64,000 nucleotides of DNA. It comes from Terriglobia bacterium. GTDB lineage: Bacteria > Acidobacteriota > Terriglobia > JAIQFV01. Below the pieces are notes generated by a model. The model had not been told where the DNA came from and did not search any database. It was given only the letters and a program-made list of their open reading frames with translations. Both the position numbers and the translations under genes were made by a program. The DNA lies in assembly GCA_020072965.1 (NCBI GenBank), contig JAIQFY010000004.1, positions 1 to 64,000 on the forward strand, given 5' to 3'. Positions 45,403-54,716 of this stretch are shown piece by piece; positions within the stretch are counted from its first letter, which is position 1, and each line of letters opens with the position of its first letter.

Positions 45403-46047
45403 ATGCATCTATTCATCCCCTCTCCCTCCGGCCATCTGGAGTCTCTCTTGACCGAACCGAAAATCACCCCGCATGAATGGGGGTGTGTGCTTTGTCACCC
45501 CCACCCGCAGTTTGGCGGAACCATGCACACGAAAGCCATTTTCCGTTCGGCACGGGCTCTCCAGTCATTGGGGATGGTGACGCTCCAATTCAACTTCCGG
45601 GGAGTGGGTCAAAGCACCGGCACTTTTGATGAAGGGCGAGGAGAGAAGGACGACGTTCGTGCCGCTGTTGATTTTCTTCGCGGGCGTTATCCAGACGCAA
45701 GGCTTGCCCTGCTTGGGTTTTCTTTCGGCGCCTGGGTGGGGCTTCAGGTGGGGGCGGAGGATGACCGGATCGTGCAACTCATCGGCCTGGGAATTCCGTT
45801 CAGCATCTCCTCATTTTCATTTCTAAACGCATCGGTGAAGCTCAAACTGATCATACAGGGCTCGCGCGACGAGTTTGGGTCCCGAGAAGCCATCGAAACC
45901 TGGTATGAAACCCTGTCGGAACCGAAGAAGCTTGTCCTGATCGAAGGAGCGAACCATTTATTTGATGGAAAGATCCACGAGCTTCAGAAATCCATCGTGG
46001 AGTACTTCTCGGAGCAATACTCGATGGGTGCCGTCAATCCAATATGA
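45403..46047 (+). CDS. Alpha/beta hydrolase of the dienelactone-hydrolase/COG2945-like type
   Basis: The 214-residue protein has the HPHPQFGGTMHTKAI motif (oxyanion and first strand), LQFNFRGVGQSTG, the nucleophile elbow LLGFSFGAWVGL with Ser, Asp in IQGSRDEFGS and His in EGANHLFDG. This pattern is the COG2945 hydrolase family; the substrate is unknown. The start ATG 45403 lies just beyond the palindrome element, without a clear SD sequence. A probable selenoprotein gene follows. Confidence 0.85.
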   Translation: MHLFIPSPSGHLESLLTEPKITPHEWGCVLCHPHPQFGGTMHTKAIFRSARALQSLGMVTLQFNFRGVGQSTGTFDEGRGEKDDVRAAVDFLRGRYPDARLALLGFSFGAWVGLQVGAEDDRIVQLIGLGIPFSISSFSFLNASVKLKLIIQGSRDEFGSREAIETWYETLSEPKKLVLIEGANHLFDGKIHELQKSIVEYFSEQYSMGAVNPI

Positions 46048-46221
46048 GGGGAAGCTCTCCGGCGAGGGGACACAAGCTCTGCACGCTCCCGGAATATGCC
46101 GCCCCTGCTTTTATTCAAGGTCCCTTTCCGCGTTGTCCGCGTTCGTCCGAGTCCATCGAATGGGTGGAGCACACATCGAAAAGCATCGGGTTCGCCACCC
46201 TGATTTCAGAAGGGATGTGCC

Positions 46222-46869
46222 GTGGCTGACAGAATCCCTGTGATTGTTTTTTCAGATTATCTCTGACCGTGGTGCTTCAACGCCGCGGTGCGGCTGCGAA
46301 TAATCCAGAGAGAGTTTCAGGACTCCGTTGAGATGATCGAGAAGTTCTTCCCGTTGCGGCGAGGTGTGGAAAACCATGCCGAATTCACGGAATACATCAT
46401 TGGGCATCGTCACGCCGCCAGCGAGCAATTGAAGTCCGATGCGGAGGTGTCCGATCCCCCCGCCTTCTCCATTCCTCCGTTGGGGACCCGGTACCCGCGC
46501 TCCTCGATGCCGGCTCTGGAGGCTGCGGCCTTCGTGCAACGGAATTATCCGGATCGATTTGATGCCTTCGACCTGGCTTTATTTCAGGCATTCTTCACGC
46601 GGACCGAGGACATCAGCAACATCGATTTCCTGGTCCGCCTTGCCTTTGATTACAATATCAGCATGGAGACCTTGCGGGAGGCCTTGGAATCAAGGCAATT
46701 TAAAGAAACCGTGATGAAGGATTTTCGAGTTGCGTCGGAGGAGTTTGGGGTGACCGGAATCCCCACCGTCATTCTCCCGGACCAGTTCCCCATCGTCGGC
46801 GCTGTTCCGACGAGCCAGTATCGGGAAGCGGTTCAGCGCGCAATTCGCGGACGGCCAAACAGACGCTGA
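46222..46869 (+). CDS. DsbA/FrnE-family thiol oxidoreductase with in-frame TGA at the active-site Cys: probable selenoprotein
   Basis: Read through TGA 46264-46266, the frame gives a 215-residue protein beginning VADRIPVIVFSDYL-Sec-PWCFNAAVRLR. That is the FrnE/DsbA motif SDYxCPWCF with the first Cys replaced by UGA; the second Cys (46273-46275) is intact. The remaining 193 residues are typical: a helical insertion, FDAFDLALFQAFFTRTEDI, and the cis-Pro loop VTGIPTVIL. The only possible start in frame downstream of a stop at 46201 is GTG 46222 with AAGGGA ahead. A hairpin with loop GGU lies at 46282-46294. Standard gene calling would start at GTG 46288 and lose the active site. UGA as an ordinary stop in a decayed gene is the alternative. 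Confidence 0.8.
46271..46305 (+). promoter_or_regulatory. Putative bacterial SECIS hairpin
   Basis: GCCGC (46282-46286) and GCGGC (46290-46294) pair around the loop GGT. Outside a 3x3 internal loop, TTC (46276-46278) pairs with GAA (46298-46300), and GGT/ATC pair further out with one G-U. The loop G-U lies 21-23 bases after the UGA, about where the loop of E. coli fdhF-type elements falls. It is inside the reading frame, as bacterial SECIS elements are. Confidence 0.5.
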
Positions 46870-47314
46870 AATAACGCAAGGGGAAAGGAGTAGGCAGCAC
46901 GAACAAGCCCGCCGAGGTGGCGCAAGGTTGCGCATTCTTGGGGATGATCAGTTTTTCTCTATTCGACTCGCCACGATTAATCCCAAATTCCGAAATTGAT
47001 CCTTTCTTAAAGCCGCGCAGCGGTCCGCCGCAAGCGGATAGCCTGGGGCGTCAGCCCCAGGATAGACGTCAGTTTCTGCCAGGCAGCCCGCCTGGGCGGG
47101 CGGCATAACTCTTTTTGGCATGGCCAATTCGTTTCAACTGCTCCCTATGCGAACGGATAGGATAAAAGAGTATTCGATGATTTTGGAGTTCGGGTCAATC
47201 CTCTATCGCACACATCGCAAAAGACGCGATGTATGCGCCACCCGGCGTCAGATGAATCGGAGGTGAAGACGTGAAAGGATATTTTAAGAGGCGGGCGCGG
47301 CGCTCGGTAAAGGA
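46870..47314. repeat. Gene-free region with two palindromes
   Basis: About 445 bases with no supportable gene. It carries the perfect hairpins CCTGGGGCGTCAGCCCCAGG (47042-47061) and GCCCGCCTGGGCGGGC (47086-47101). These resemble the palindromes at 47588-47846 and 45171-45343. Confidence 0.55.
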
Positions 47315-47500
47315 TCACTCTTCCGAGGCCATTTCTGAAATCTCCACATGGAGGCGATGCTCCGTGTCCATGGCCTCGATTTCACGCTGGCGCGCTTCGG
47401 CTTCCTCCCGGGTCTTAAACCGCTCGGTGCGCGTCGCAATTCCGAGGTTCTTGCTGATCTTTGGATAGACGTTCAATTCGTAACGATCGATCTCAGTCAT
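47315..47500 (-). CDS. Small hypothetical protein
   Basis: The 61-residue ORF (MTEIDRYELNVYPKISKNLG...) is charged and has amphipathic character, ending with an acidic helix (REEAEARQREIEAMDTEHRLHVEISEMASEE). ATG 47500 has no strong SD. I do not recognise a family. Composition is protein-like, unlike the surrounding shadow frames, so I list it with moderate confidence. Confidence 0.4.
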   Translation of the reverse strand: MTEIDRYELNVYPKISKNLGIATRTERFKTREEAEARQREIEAMDTEHRLHVEISEMASEE

Positions 47501-47587
47501 GGCTAAGGTGTAAACCGAAGGGGCTCCAAATACACAATCGGAGTCTGTTTTAGTTTCTCAACCACATGAGTGATTCATTCTGCGCTG

Positions 47588-47846
47588 CTGCCCTGAAAGG
47601 GCAGTCTCCAATAGCCCAGGGCACGGCCCTGGGAAGGACGACCATTATTGGGTCTTGATTTGCCCTGAAAGGGCAATCTAATAGAGGTGCGGCTGGGCGC
47701 ACGAGAATTTTTAATCGTCCGCGGGCCCCCAAGATTCATCTACTCTGCCAATTAAGGAAACCCGCCCAGGCGGGTTTGTGTGCGTTGGGCGATGTGATCC
47801 CTCAGGGCGTTGCCCTGGGCTCTTGAAGATTGCCCTTGCAGGGCAA
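47588..47846. repeat. Cluster of six palindromic repeats
   Basis: CTGCCCTGAAAGGGCAG (47588-47604), CCCAGGGCACGGCCCTGGG (47615-47633), TTGCCCTGAAAGGGCAA (47660-47676), AAACCCGCCCAGGCGGGTTT (47758-47777), CAGGGCGTTGCCCTG (47803-47817) and TTGCCCTTGCAGGGCAA (47830-47846). Two word families alternate, the same ones as at 6745-6790. The 501-base gap around it (47501-48001) has no gene. Confidence 0.7.
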
Positions 47847-48001
47847 GAAAACAGGCACGAGGTTGTTTGCGCACTCAAATCCCCGGGGCGCCAAATTAGC
47901 GCTTATTCATGCGCACGATTTCCGAATACGCCAAAATTTAAGACGGCTCTCTTATCTTGCGTTTCCACTTATTGAGCCGCTGCAGCCTCTTTGAGGCTGC
48001 T

Positions 48002-49306
48002 TCAATACATCTTTTCCAGAATCTGTTCTGCGGCGTCCGCCGTCTTGCTCAGATCATTGATGGTGTGCGCGGAAGAAATGAACATGGCCTCAAACTGCGA
48101 GGGAGCGATGAAGATCCCGCGACGCAGCATTTCGTGGAAGAACTTGGCGTATGCCTTGGTATCGGAGGTTTTGGCGGAGGCGTAGTCGATCACCGGCTTG
48201 CCGGTAAAGAAAACGGTCAACATGGAGCCGATGTGGTTGATGGTGATCGGCCAGTTGCGCCGTTTGACGGTGATTCGCAAAGCTTCCACGAAGCGGTGTG
48301 TCGTCTCATCAAGCGACTTGTGGAAACCGGGCATCTGCAATTGGCGAAGCATTTCGATGCCCGCGCGCATGGCCAACGGGTTTCCGGACAGCGTTCCGGC
48401 TTGGTAGACCGGCCCCAGAGGCGCCACCAGCGACATCACATCGCTGCGGCCACCGTAAGCTCCCACCGGCAGTCCCCCACCGATGATCTTTCCCAGTGTG
48501 GTCAGATCGGGACGGACTCCCACAAATTCCTGGGCCCCTCCGGGGGCCAGCCGAAACCCGGAAATCACCTCGTCAAATATCAGCAGCGCCTCGTACTCGC
48601 GAGTCACTTCGCGCAAACCCGAAAGAAACGCTCCATGGGGAAGAATAACACCCATATTGGCCGGAATGGGCTCGACGATGACGGCGGCGATTTCTTTGCC
48701 TTCTTTTTCAAATATCTTTCGGACCGCGTCGAGATTGTTGTAGGGAACATTCAGGGTCAGGGCGGCCACTTCTTCAGGCACGCCCGGGCTCGCGGAAATC
48801 CCCAGCGTGGCAAGTCCTGAGCCGGCCTTCGACAAAAAACTGTCCCCGTGTCCGTGGTAACACCCTTCGAATTTCAGAATCTTCTTCCGTTTGGTGAAGG
48901 CGCGCGCCACCCGGACGGCGCTCATAGTGGCCTCGGTGCCGGAGTTGACGAAACGCACGAGGTCGATGGACGGCATCGCCGTTTTCACCAGGTTCGCGAG
49001 CTCGACTTCCAGGGGTGTGGGAGCCCCATAGCTCGTTCCGTGCGTCACCTGTTCTTGAATGGCGCGGACGATGGCGGGATGGGCATGCCCCAGAATCAAC
49101 GGACCGTACGATCCTACAAAGTCGATGTATTCGTGATCTTCCACATCAACGATCTTTGAACCGTACGCCCGTTTGACGAAGAACGGCTCGCCGCCCACCG
49201 CCTGGAATGCCCGCACGGGACTATTCACGCCGCCCGGAATCGACTTGCGGGCTTCCATGAACCAGAATTTCGAACTCTGTAAAGCTTTCACTTTTCCTTC
49301 AGCCAT
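48002..49306 (-). CDS. hemL: Glutamate-1-semialdehyde 2,1-aminomutase
   Basis: HemL, a PLP enzyme, converts glutamate-1-semialdehyde to 5-aminolevulinate. The 434-residue protein has [18 protein letters not shown] at the start, VHGTSYGAP-like [40 protein letters not shown] and the PLP Lys in [18 protein letters not shown]. It is last in the heme operon; its ATG 49306 overlaps the hemB end by 19 bases, so coupling is likely. Confidence 0.95.
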   Translation of the reverse strand: MAEGKVKALQSSKFWFMEARKSIPGGVNSPVRAFQAVGGEPFFVKRAYGSKIVDVEDHEYIDFVGSYGPLILGHAHPAIVRAIQEQVTHGTSYGAPTPLEVELANLVKTAMPSIDLVRFVNSGTEATMSAVRVARAFTKRKKILKFEGCYHGHGDSFLSKAGSGLATLGISASPGVPEEVAALTLNVPYNNLDAVRKIFEKEGKEIAAVIVEPIPANMGVILPHGAFLSGLREVTREYEALLIFDEVISGFRLAPGGAQEFVGVRPDLTTLGKIIGGGLPVGAYGGRSDVMSLVAPLGPVYQAGTLSGNPLAMRAGIEMLRQLQMPGFHKSLDETTHRFVEALRITVKRRNWPITINHIGSMLTVFFTGKPVIDYASAKTSDTKAYAKFFHEMLRRGIFIAPSQFEAMFISSAHTINDLSKTADAAEQILEKMY

Positions 49307-50265
49307 TTTGCGGCATCCTTTGCGAAATAGGTCAAAATCAGATCCGCGCCCGCGCGCTTGATGGAGGTCAGAAGCTCCAACACTACGCGGCGCTCGTCGA
49401 GCCAGCGCTTGCTGACCGCCGCCTTCACCATGGAGTATTCGCCGCTGACATTATAAGCCGCGACGGGAACGTTGACCGCGTTCCGCACCTCGCGAATGAT
49501 GTCGAGATAAGGCAGTGCCGGCTTCACCATGACGATATCCGCGCCTTCTTCAATGTCGTTCAGAACCTCTTTCATCGCCTCGATCCGATTGGCCGGATCC
49601 ATTTGATACGACCGCCGGTCGCCGAACTTCGGGGCGCTTTCAGCGGCTTCGCGGAAGGGGCCATAGAATCCCGAACAGTACTTGGCGGCGTAGGAGAGAA
49701 TGGGGACATTCGAGAAATCGTTTTCGTCGAGAATCTCCCGGATCGCTCTCACCCGGCCATCCATCATGTCGGAGGGCGCCACGATATCGGCCCCCGCCTG
49801 GACGTGAGAGAGGGCCTCGTCCGCCAGCAACTTTACCGTCGGATCGTTCGCCACATCGCCGTTTTCGATCACGCCGCAATGACCGTGGCTCGTATACTCG
49901 CACAGGCAGACATCGGTGATCACAATCAAATTGATCTTGGCTCTCTTGATGGCGCGGATGGCCTGTTGCACCACCCCCTGCTCCATCGACGCATGGCTGC
50001 CGATTTCGTCCTTGGCCTCGGGAATTCCAAAGAGGATGATCGCCGGAATGCCCAGACGTGCCACCTCCCGGCACTCCCGGACGATTTCATCCACCGACAT
50101 TTGAAACACGCCGGGCATGGAACGAATTTCCTTTTTCACTCCTTTTCCCGGACACACAAACAACGGGTAGATGAAATCCGCGGGGGAAAGCGCGGTCTCC
50201 CGAACCATGCTGCGAATCAACTCGTTGCGCCGCAGCCGCCGCGGTCGATGCATCGGAAAAGGCAT
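49288..50265 (-). CDS. hemB: Porphobilinogen synthase (delta-aminolevulinic acid dehydratase)
   Basis: HemB joins two 5-aminolevulinates into porphobilinogen. The 325-residue protein has the metal-site motif [14 protein letters not shown], the active-site Lys in [17 protein letters not shown] and the Schiff-base Lys in [14 protein letters not shown]. The three-Cys metal motif is the zinc type. It starts 18 bases after hemD. Confidence 0.95.
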   Translation of the reverse strand: MPFPMHRPRRLRRNELIRSMVRETALSPADFIYPLFVCPGKGVKKEIRSMPGVFQMSVDEIVRECREVARLGIPAIILFGIPEAKDEIGSHASMEQGVVQQAIRAIKRAKINLIVITDVCLCEYTSHGHCGVIENGDVANDPTVKLLADEALSHVQAGADIVAPSDMMDGRVRAIREILDENDFSNVPILSYAAKYCSGFYGPFREAAESAPKFGDRRSYQMDPANRIEAMKEVLNDIEEGADIVMVKPALPYLDIIREVRNAVNVPVAAYNVSGEYSMVKAAVSKRWLDERRVVLELLTSIKRAGADLILTYFAKDAAKWLKEK

Positions 50266-50283
50266 AAAAGCAACCTCCGGAAT

Positions 50284-51084
50284 TCAAGAAGATTGATAGA
50301 AACGAATAATTGCCGCCGTCAGATCACTCAGGGTTGATGGAGTCGCTTCGATGGCGACATCAACGCCCTGCTCCCGCAACGCGGCAGAGGTGGTGGGGCC
50401 GATAGAGGCCGCACGAAAATGGTTCTTGATGATTGCAAGCTGCTCCCGCCCGACCCAGAGGACGAATTGTTGAACCGCCGAAGGAGAGGCAAAGGTGATG
50501 ACGTCGATCTCTCCCCCCCGGATTCGTTCGATCCATGTTGAGGACTTGGTCTCCGCCGGCTGGGTTCGGTACACCACCACCTCGAGAACCTCTGCCCCCC
50601 GGGCGCGCAGCTCGCGAGGCAGTTCCTCCCGTGCCAGGTCTCCGCGCGGCAACAAAACCCTCTTCCGAATCAAATCAGGCCCCAGGGTTTCGAGGATCCC
50701 CTCGGCACTGAAGTTTTTCGGCACCGCGTCGACCTGGAGTCCCAATTCCTGGAGCCGGTGTGCCGTCGCCGCGCCGACCGCATACACTTGATGCGTCTTC
50801 AAAACCGGGCTCTTGTTTTGACTCAGTCCTCTCGCCGTCCATTTGTCAACGGCGTTCACACTGGTGAAGATCAACAAATCAAACTTGGCCAGCTGATCCA
50901 TCGCACGGTCGACCAGGGCCCAGGAAGGTGGATCGGCGATCTGAATCAGTGGGAGGGTGATGACGAGAGCTCCCAACGCTTCCAGTTGTACCGCAAATTC
51001 CGCAGCCTGCTCGCGTGCGCGCGTGATGATGATACAGCGGTCTCGAAGGGGGAGGCTCCTTGTCGAACTCAGAGATTGATTCAT
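50284..51084 (-). CDS. hemD: Uroporphyrinogen-III synthase
   Basis: HemD closes and isomerises hydroxymethylbilane. It is a poorly conserved two-domain family; the 266-residue protein shows CIIITRAREQAAEFAVQLEALGALVITLPLIQI, DLLIFTSVNAVDKW, YAVGAATAHRLQELG and DVITFASPSAVQQFV, followed by ASIGPTTSAALREQGV. Position between hemC and hemB supports the call. A 69-base gap to hemC could hold an internal promoter. Confidence 0.88.
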   Translation of the reverse strand: MNQSLSSTRSLPLRDRCIIITRAREQAAEFAVQLEALGALVITLPLIQIADPPSWALVDRAMDQLAKFDLLIFTSVNAVDKWTARGLSQNKSPVLKTHQVYAVGAATAHRLQELGLQVDAVPKNFSAEGILETLGPDLIRKRVLLPRGDLAREELPRELRARGAEVLEVVVYRTQPAETKSSTWIERIRGGEIDVITFASPSAVQQFVLWVGREQLAIIKNHFRAASIGPTTSAALREQGVDVAIEATPSTLSDLTAAIIRFYQSS

Positions 51085-51153
51085 CGTTGTTCCCTGATCA
51101 GTCCGTTCGCTTTTGATTCTCTGTCAGACCGAAGAGGCATGGGGGGCTCCTGA

Positions 51154-52104
51154 TCAAACCGCAGGGAGTTCCGATGCCGCGGACCTTCGAATCACATCCA
51201 GGATCTTATCCGCTCCAGCCCGGAGCAGTTTCTTTGCCAGGGTGGATCCGAGGGAGGATGCCTCCGATTCCCTCCCTTCGATTCGATCCCGCAGATAAAT
51301 CTTTCCATCAATCGACATCACGCACGCCTCCAGGATGAAGCGTCCCTGCTCGGCGCGAGCCCACGCCCCGATGGGCACCTGGCATCCGCCCTCAAGTTCC
51401 CGCAGCAGAGTTCGTTCGGCTTCCACCGCCGACCGGGTGGGAGCGTGATTGAGCCGATCCACCAGCTGGCGCAATTGCGGGTCTCCGGCCCGGCATTCGA
51501 CTCCCACCGCCCCTTGTGCGACGGCGGGCAGTGCAATGTCGGTGGAAAGGGATTCTGTAATGCGCGAGGACCAGCCCAATCGCTGGAGCCCGGCCTGAGC
51601 GAGCACGATGGCATCGTAAAGCCCTTCGTCCAACTTCCTGACCCGGGTGTTCAGATTTCCCCGGAGGGTCAGGATTTCGAAATCGGCACGAAAGTGTTTT
51701 AGAAGCGCCTGGCGACGCAGGCTGCTGGTCCCGATCCGGGCGCCGGAAGGAAGCTCGGCGAGTTTCTTTCCATCCCGGCTGAGGAGGGCGTCGCGCACGT
51801 CCTCGCGCTCGCAAACGGCGGCGATGACCAGCCCCTCCGGAATCTCCGTGGGGACGTCTTTCATGCTGTGTACCGCGATATCGACCTCCCGTGACAACAG
51901 CGCATCTTCAATTTCCTTGATGAACACCCCTTTGCCGCTCAGCTGGGCGACCGGGGCATTCGTATCGCGGTCGCCTTCGGTCCTGATGGTCTTAAGATCG
52001 ACCGTCGTTTCAGGTGACAGTCGGGAGAGCGCATCGCGAACGAAGTGCGCCTGCCACAAAGCGAGCTGACTCCCGCGGGTGCCAATAATGATGCGGTTTA
52101 CCAT
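51154..52104 (-). CDS. hemC: Porphobilinogen deaminase (hydroxymethylbilane synthase)
   Basis: HemC polymerises four porphobilinogens. The 316-residue protein starts IIIGTRGSQLALWQAHFV, has SMKDVPTEIPEGL, and carries the dipyrromethane-cofactor Cys in LEGGCQVPIGAWA. Its ATG overlaps the hemA stop by seven bases, so the two are likely coupled. Confidence 0.95.
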   Translation of the reverse strand: MVNRIIIGTRGSQLALWQAHFVRDALSRLSPETTVDLKTIRTEGDRDTNAPVAQLSGKGVFIKEIEDALLSREVDIAVHSMKDVPTEIPEGLVIAAVCEREDVRDALLSRDGKKLAELPSGARIGTSSLRRQALLKHFRADFEILTLRGNLNTRVRKLDEGLYDAIVLAQAGLQRLGWSSRITESLSTDIALPAVAQGAVGVECRAGDPQLRQLVDRLNHAPTRSAVEAERTLLRELEGGCQVPIGAWARAEQGRFILEACVMSIDGKIYLRDRIEGRESEASSLGSTLAKKLLRAGADKILDVIRRSAASELPAV

Positions 52105-53372
52105 TCTTCCTTGTCCAGGTCGAAAAGATATCGAAGCGCCTTGGCATGGTCCTGGCGCTCGCTTTCATCGGCGGTGCGCTTGAGCCGGATGGTCGGCTCG
52201 TGCAGAATCTTGTTCACGATAGACTGCGTCAGGGCATCAATGATATTCCGCTCCCGCTCCCCCATCGGTCCCAGTTTGCGCAGATGGGTTTCGAGTTCGG
52301 CGGTCCGGATTTGTTCCACCTTCTTTCGAAGGCTCGTGACGGTCGGGACCGCGGCCAATCCCTCGAGCCAGCGGGTGAAGTGGCGCACTTCTTCGTCGAC
52401 AATCTTATCAGCCTTCGGAATGTCCTTTTCACGTTCCGCGCGATTATTCTCAGCGATCGATTTGAGGTCGTCGAGGTTGTACAGGTAGACGTTGTAAATT
52501 TCCTGGACACGGGGATCAATGTCCCGGGGCAGGGCGATGTCGATGAAGAACAAGGGACGGTGTTTGCGCGCCGACATCAGCCGCTCCAGATGAGCCTTGG
52601 TGATGACGAAGTCGGGCGAACTGGTGGAGCTGATGATGATGTCGGGCGGGAGGAGCGCCTCGTCCAGCTTTTCCCAGGGGATCGCAGTGCCCTTGAATTT
52701 TGCCGCCAGTTCCTGCGCCCGGTCGAGCGAACGATTCGCGACCACGAAGTTCTTTACGCCATGCAAGGAGAGGGACTCCACCGTCAGCTCACTCATTTCT
52801 CCCGCCCCCAGCACCAGCACGGCACGCCCTTCCAGCTTTCCAAAAATCTTGGCTGCGGTTTCGACGGCGACCGAGCTGAGCGACACCGGCCGGCTGCCAA
52901 TCTCCGTTTCCGCCCGTACCCGCTTCCCCACCTCCACCGCTTTTTGAAACAGCCGGTTCAGTACAATTCCCGTGCTCTTGTTTTCGAGCGCCAGGACGAA
53001 CGCGTTGCGGACCTGGCCGAGAATATGGGGTTCCCCCACGACCTGTGAGTCCAGGCTGGATGCGACGCGAAACAGATGGCGCACCGCTTCTTCCTGGGCC
53101 TGCTGGTAGAAGCAGCCGTTCAGGGTGGCGGGCGAGATATGATGGAACTCACAGACGAAATTCCGAATCTCCTCCAGAGGACTGGTGTCTCCCTCCGCGA
53201 GGCCGTAAATCTCACTGCGGTTGCAGGTCGACAGGATGACGTCCTCGCGGAGCAGTCCTCGCTCCAAAAGGGTGGTCAGGGCTGTTCGGCTTTGATCCGG
53301 AGTGAAAACCACCCGCTCCCGGACTTCCACCGGGGCCGTGGTGTGATTGAGTCCAACTAAAAAGATCGGCAT
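52098..53372 (-). CDS. hemA: Glutamyl-tRNA reductase
   Basis: HemA reduces glutamyl-tRNA to glutamate-1-semialdehyde, the first committed step of C5 heme synthesis. The 424-residue protein has VGLNHTTAPVEVRE, the catalytic Cys in LSTCNRSEIYG, AVETAAKIFG and the NADPH-domain VLVLGAGEMSELTVESL. A C-terminal helical dimerisation region follows. The 6-base gap to the preceding ccsA-like gene places it in the same operon. Confidence 0.95.
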   Translation of the reverse strand: MPIFLVGLNHTTAPVEVRERVVFTPDQSRTALTTLLERGLLREDVILSTCNRSEIYGLAEGDTSPLEEIRNFVCEFHHISPATLNGCFYQQAQEEAVRHLFRVASSLDSQVVGEPHILGQVRNAFVLALENKSTGIVLNRLFQKAVEVGKRVRAETEIGSRPVSLSSVAVETAAKIFGKLEGRAVLVLGAGEMSELTVESLSLHGVKNFVVANRSLDRAQELAAKFKGTAIPWEKLDEALLPPDIIISSTSSPDFVITKAHLERLMSARKHRPLFFIDIALPRDIDPRVQEIYNVYLYNLDDLKSIAENNRAEREKDIPKADKIVDEEVRHFTRWLEGLAAVPTVTSLRKKVEQIRTAELETHLRKLGPMGERERNIIDALTQSIVNKILHEPTIRLKRTADESERQDHAKALRYLFDLDKEEW

Positions 53373-53378
53373 CCGAAT

Positions 53379-54194
53379 TCAATAAAACTTGTGGAACGAG
53401 GAAAAAAACAGATTGACCACGCTGTAACTGAAAATAATGATCAGGAAACCGCACACCGAGATGATGGCGGAGCGCTTCCCTTTCCAGGTCCCCTGCTTTT
53501 CCAAAAAAAGGTATCCGGCGTAGACCAGCAGGGTGATGAGCGACCACACGAGCTTGGGGTCCAACGCCCAGTGGACATGAAGTTTGCGCGCCCAGAGCGA
53601 TCCCAGCAGAATTCCGCACACCAACACCGGCACGCCAATCGCGACGGAGGTGCGGTTCATCCGCTCCAGAAGCTCCAGCGAAGGCAATCGTGAGAACAGA
53701 AGCCCGGAGCGGCGAATTCGAATTTGGTGGTGCTGCAACAGGTACATCGCCGACAGGATGAAAGAAACCGTGAAGGCGGAGTAAGCAAAAATGTTGGAGG
53801 TGACATGATACGCAAACAGCGCGCCACGCAATTCGGCGGGCGGCGTGTAGCGTTCCGTCCGGTTCAACAGGGTCGCGAGGATCAGGAGGATGACGGGAAT
53901 GGGCAGCAGGAACGCCCCGACGGACTTTTGGCGATGGCGGAATTCCAGCGCCAGGTAAATGATCGCCACCATCCACGCAAACAGCGAGAGCGATCCGTAA
54001 AGGTCGTTGTAAGGGACGACACGGAACTGGCGCGACCGTGCCAGCATGGCGCCAAAATGAATCGCCATGCTGAGAACTAGGAACCGGGAAGCCAACTTGG
54101 CAAACGCCGGTTTGCGCTCAAGCAGGTTGAGTCCGTAGAGCACTTCGGTAATTAGATACGAAAGGATGGCAATCCAGCTGAGGATGATGTACAT
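53379..54194 (-). CDS. CcsA/HemX-like cytochrome c assembly membrane protein
   Basis: The 271-residue protein has eight hydrophobic helices and the CcsA/HemX pattern VLVCGILLGSLWARKLHVHWALDPKLVWSLITLLVYAGYLF, which includes the conserved His and Trp-rich segment. Such proteins export or ligate heme, or (HemX) keep HemA stable. Being first in the heme operon, ahead of hemA, fits HemX-type regulation of HemA. Which of the two roles applies cannot be told from sequence. Confidence 0.82.
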   Translation of the reverse strand: MYIILSWIAILSYLITEVLYGLNLLERKPAFAKLASRFLVLSMAIHFGAMLARSRQFRVVPYNDLYGSLSLFAWMVAIIYLALEFRHRQKSVGAFLLPIPVILLILATLLNRTERYTPPAELRGALFAYHVTSNIFAYSAFTVSFILSAMYLLQHHQIRIRRSGLLFSRLPSLELLERMNRTSVAIGVPVLVCGILLGSLWARKLHVHWALDPKLVWSLITLLVYAGYLFLEKQGTWKGKRSAIISVCGFLIIIFSYSVVNLFFSSFHKFY

Positions 54195-54397
54195 GAAGGA
54201 GAATCCTGTTCACCGACGGAAGCCTTGAGAAGTTCGCTGTTGTCAAAACTACCAAGCAAACCCCCGGGCGGAATCAACGCTTATTCTAAGCAGCCCCTGG
54301 AGGGCACCAGGACCGGGCAGCGGGCACGTCCATTCCCAGAGACAGGCTCGATCAGTATCGCCCTCCCGGTCGAAAGTGACAACCCTGCAAATGCTGA

Positions 54398-54426
54398 AGT
54401 ATAGCAAAATAGCAAATATCTCACAA
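54398..54426 (-). promoter_or_regulatory. Putative heme-operon promoter
   Basis: On the minus strand TTGTGA (-35, 54426-54421) and TATACT (-10, 54403-54398) are separated by exactly 17 bases. It would give a leader of about 200 bases before the ccsA-like gene. The rest of the 349-base divergent gap (54195-54543) has no gene. Confidence 0.5.
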
Positions 54427-54470
54427 ATGGCGCTGAGCGGCGCAGGACGCGCTGCGGGCCTGCAATTGGC

Positions 54471-54499
54471 TTGACAGGTGGGCGGACCGCCACTATAGT
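54471..54499 (+). promoter_or_regulatory. Strong sigma-70 promoter for the rpmH cluster
   Basis: TTGACA (54471-54476), a 17-base spacer and TATAGT (54494-54499) give a near-consensus promoter 45 bases ahead of the rpmH start codon. The spacer itself contains a short palindrome GGCGGACCGCC. Confidence 0.8.
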
Positions 54500-54543
54500 G
54501 GGGGTTTTGTAAGCACGCTGGACTCAAACTAGGAGCACACCTG

Positions 54544-54681
54544 ATGCCGAAGAGAACATTTCAACCCAATCGGAGACGGCGCGCCAAGACGCATGGCTTT
54601 CGGGAACGCATGTCGACACGCTCGGGCCGCCTGGTTCTAAAACGGCGACGGGCAAAGGGTCGTAAGCGGTTGATTCCTTAG
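54544..54681 (+). CDS. rpmH: 50S ribosomal protein L34
   Basis: The 45-residue basic protein ([19 protein letters not shown], then [20 protein letters not shown]) is a textbook L34. SD TAGGAG precedes ATG 54544. It leads the conserved origin-type cluster and has its own strong promoter. Confidence 0.97.
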   Translation: MPKRTFQPNRRRRAKTHGFRERMSTRSGRLVLKRRRAKGRKRLIP

Positions 54682-54716
54682 GCAGAACCGTTTGGGGGAC
54701 GAGGGTAGATGGTTCC

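Noticed and set aside
54195-54543. Divergent gap between the heme operon and rpmH considered as oriC
   Set aside because: No cluster of DnaA boxes (TTATNCACA) and no AT-rich unwinding region were seen.
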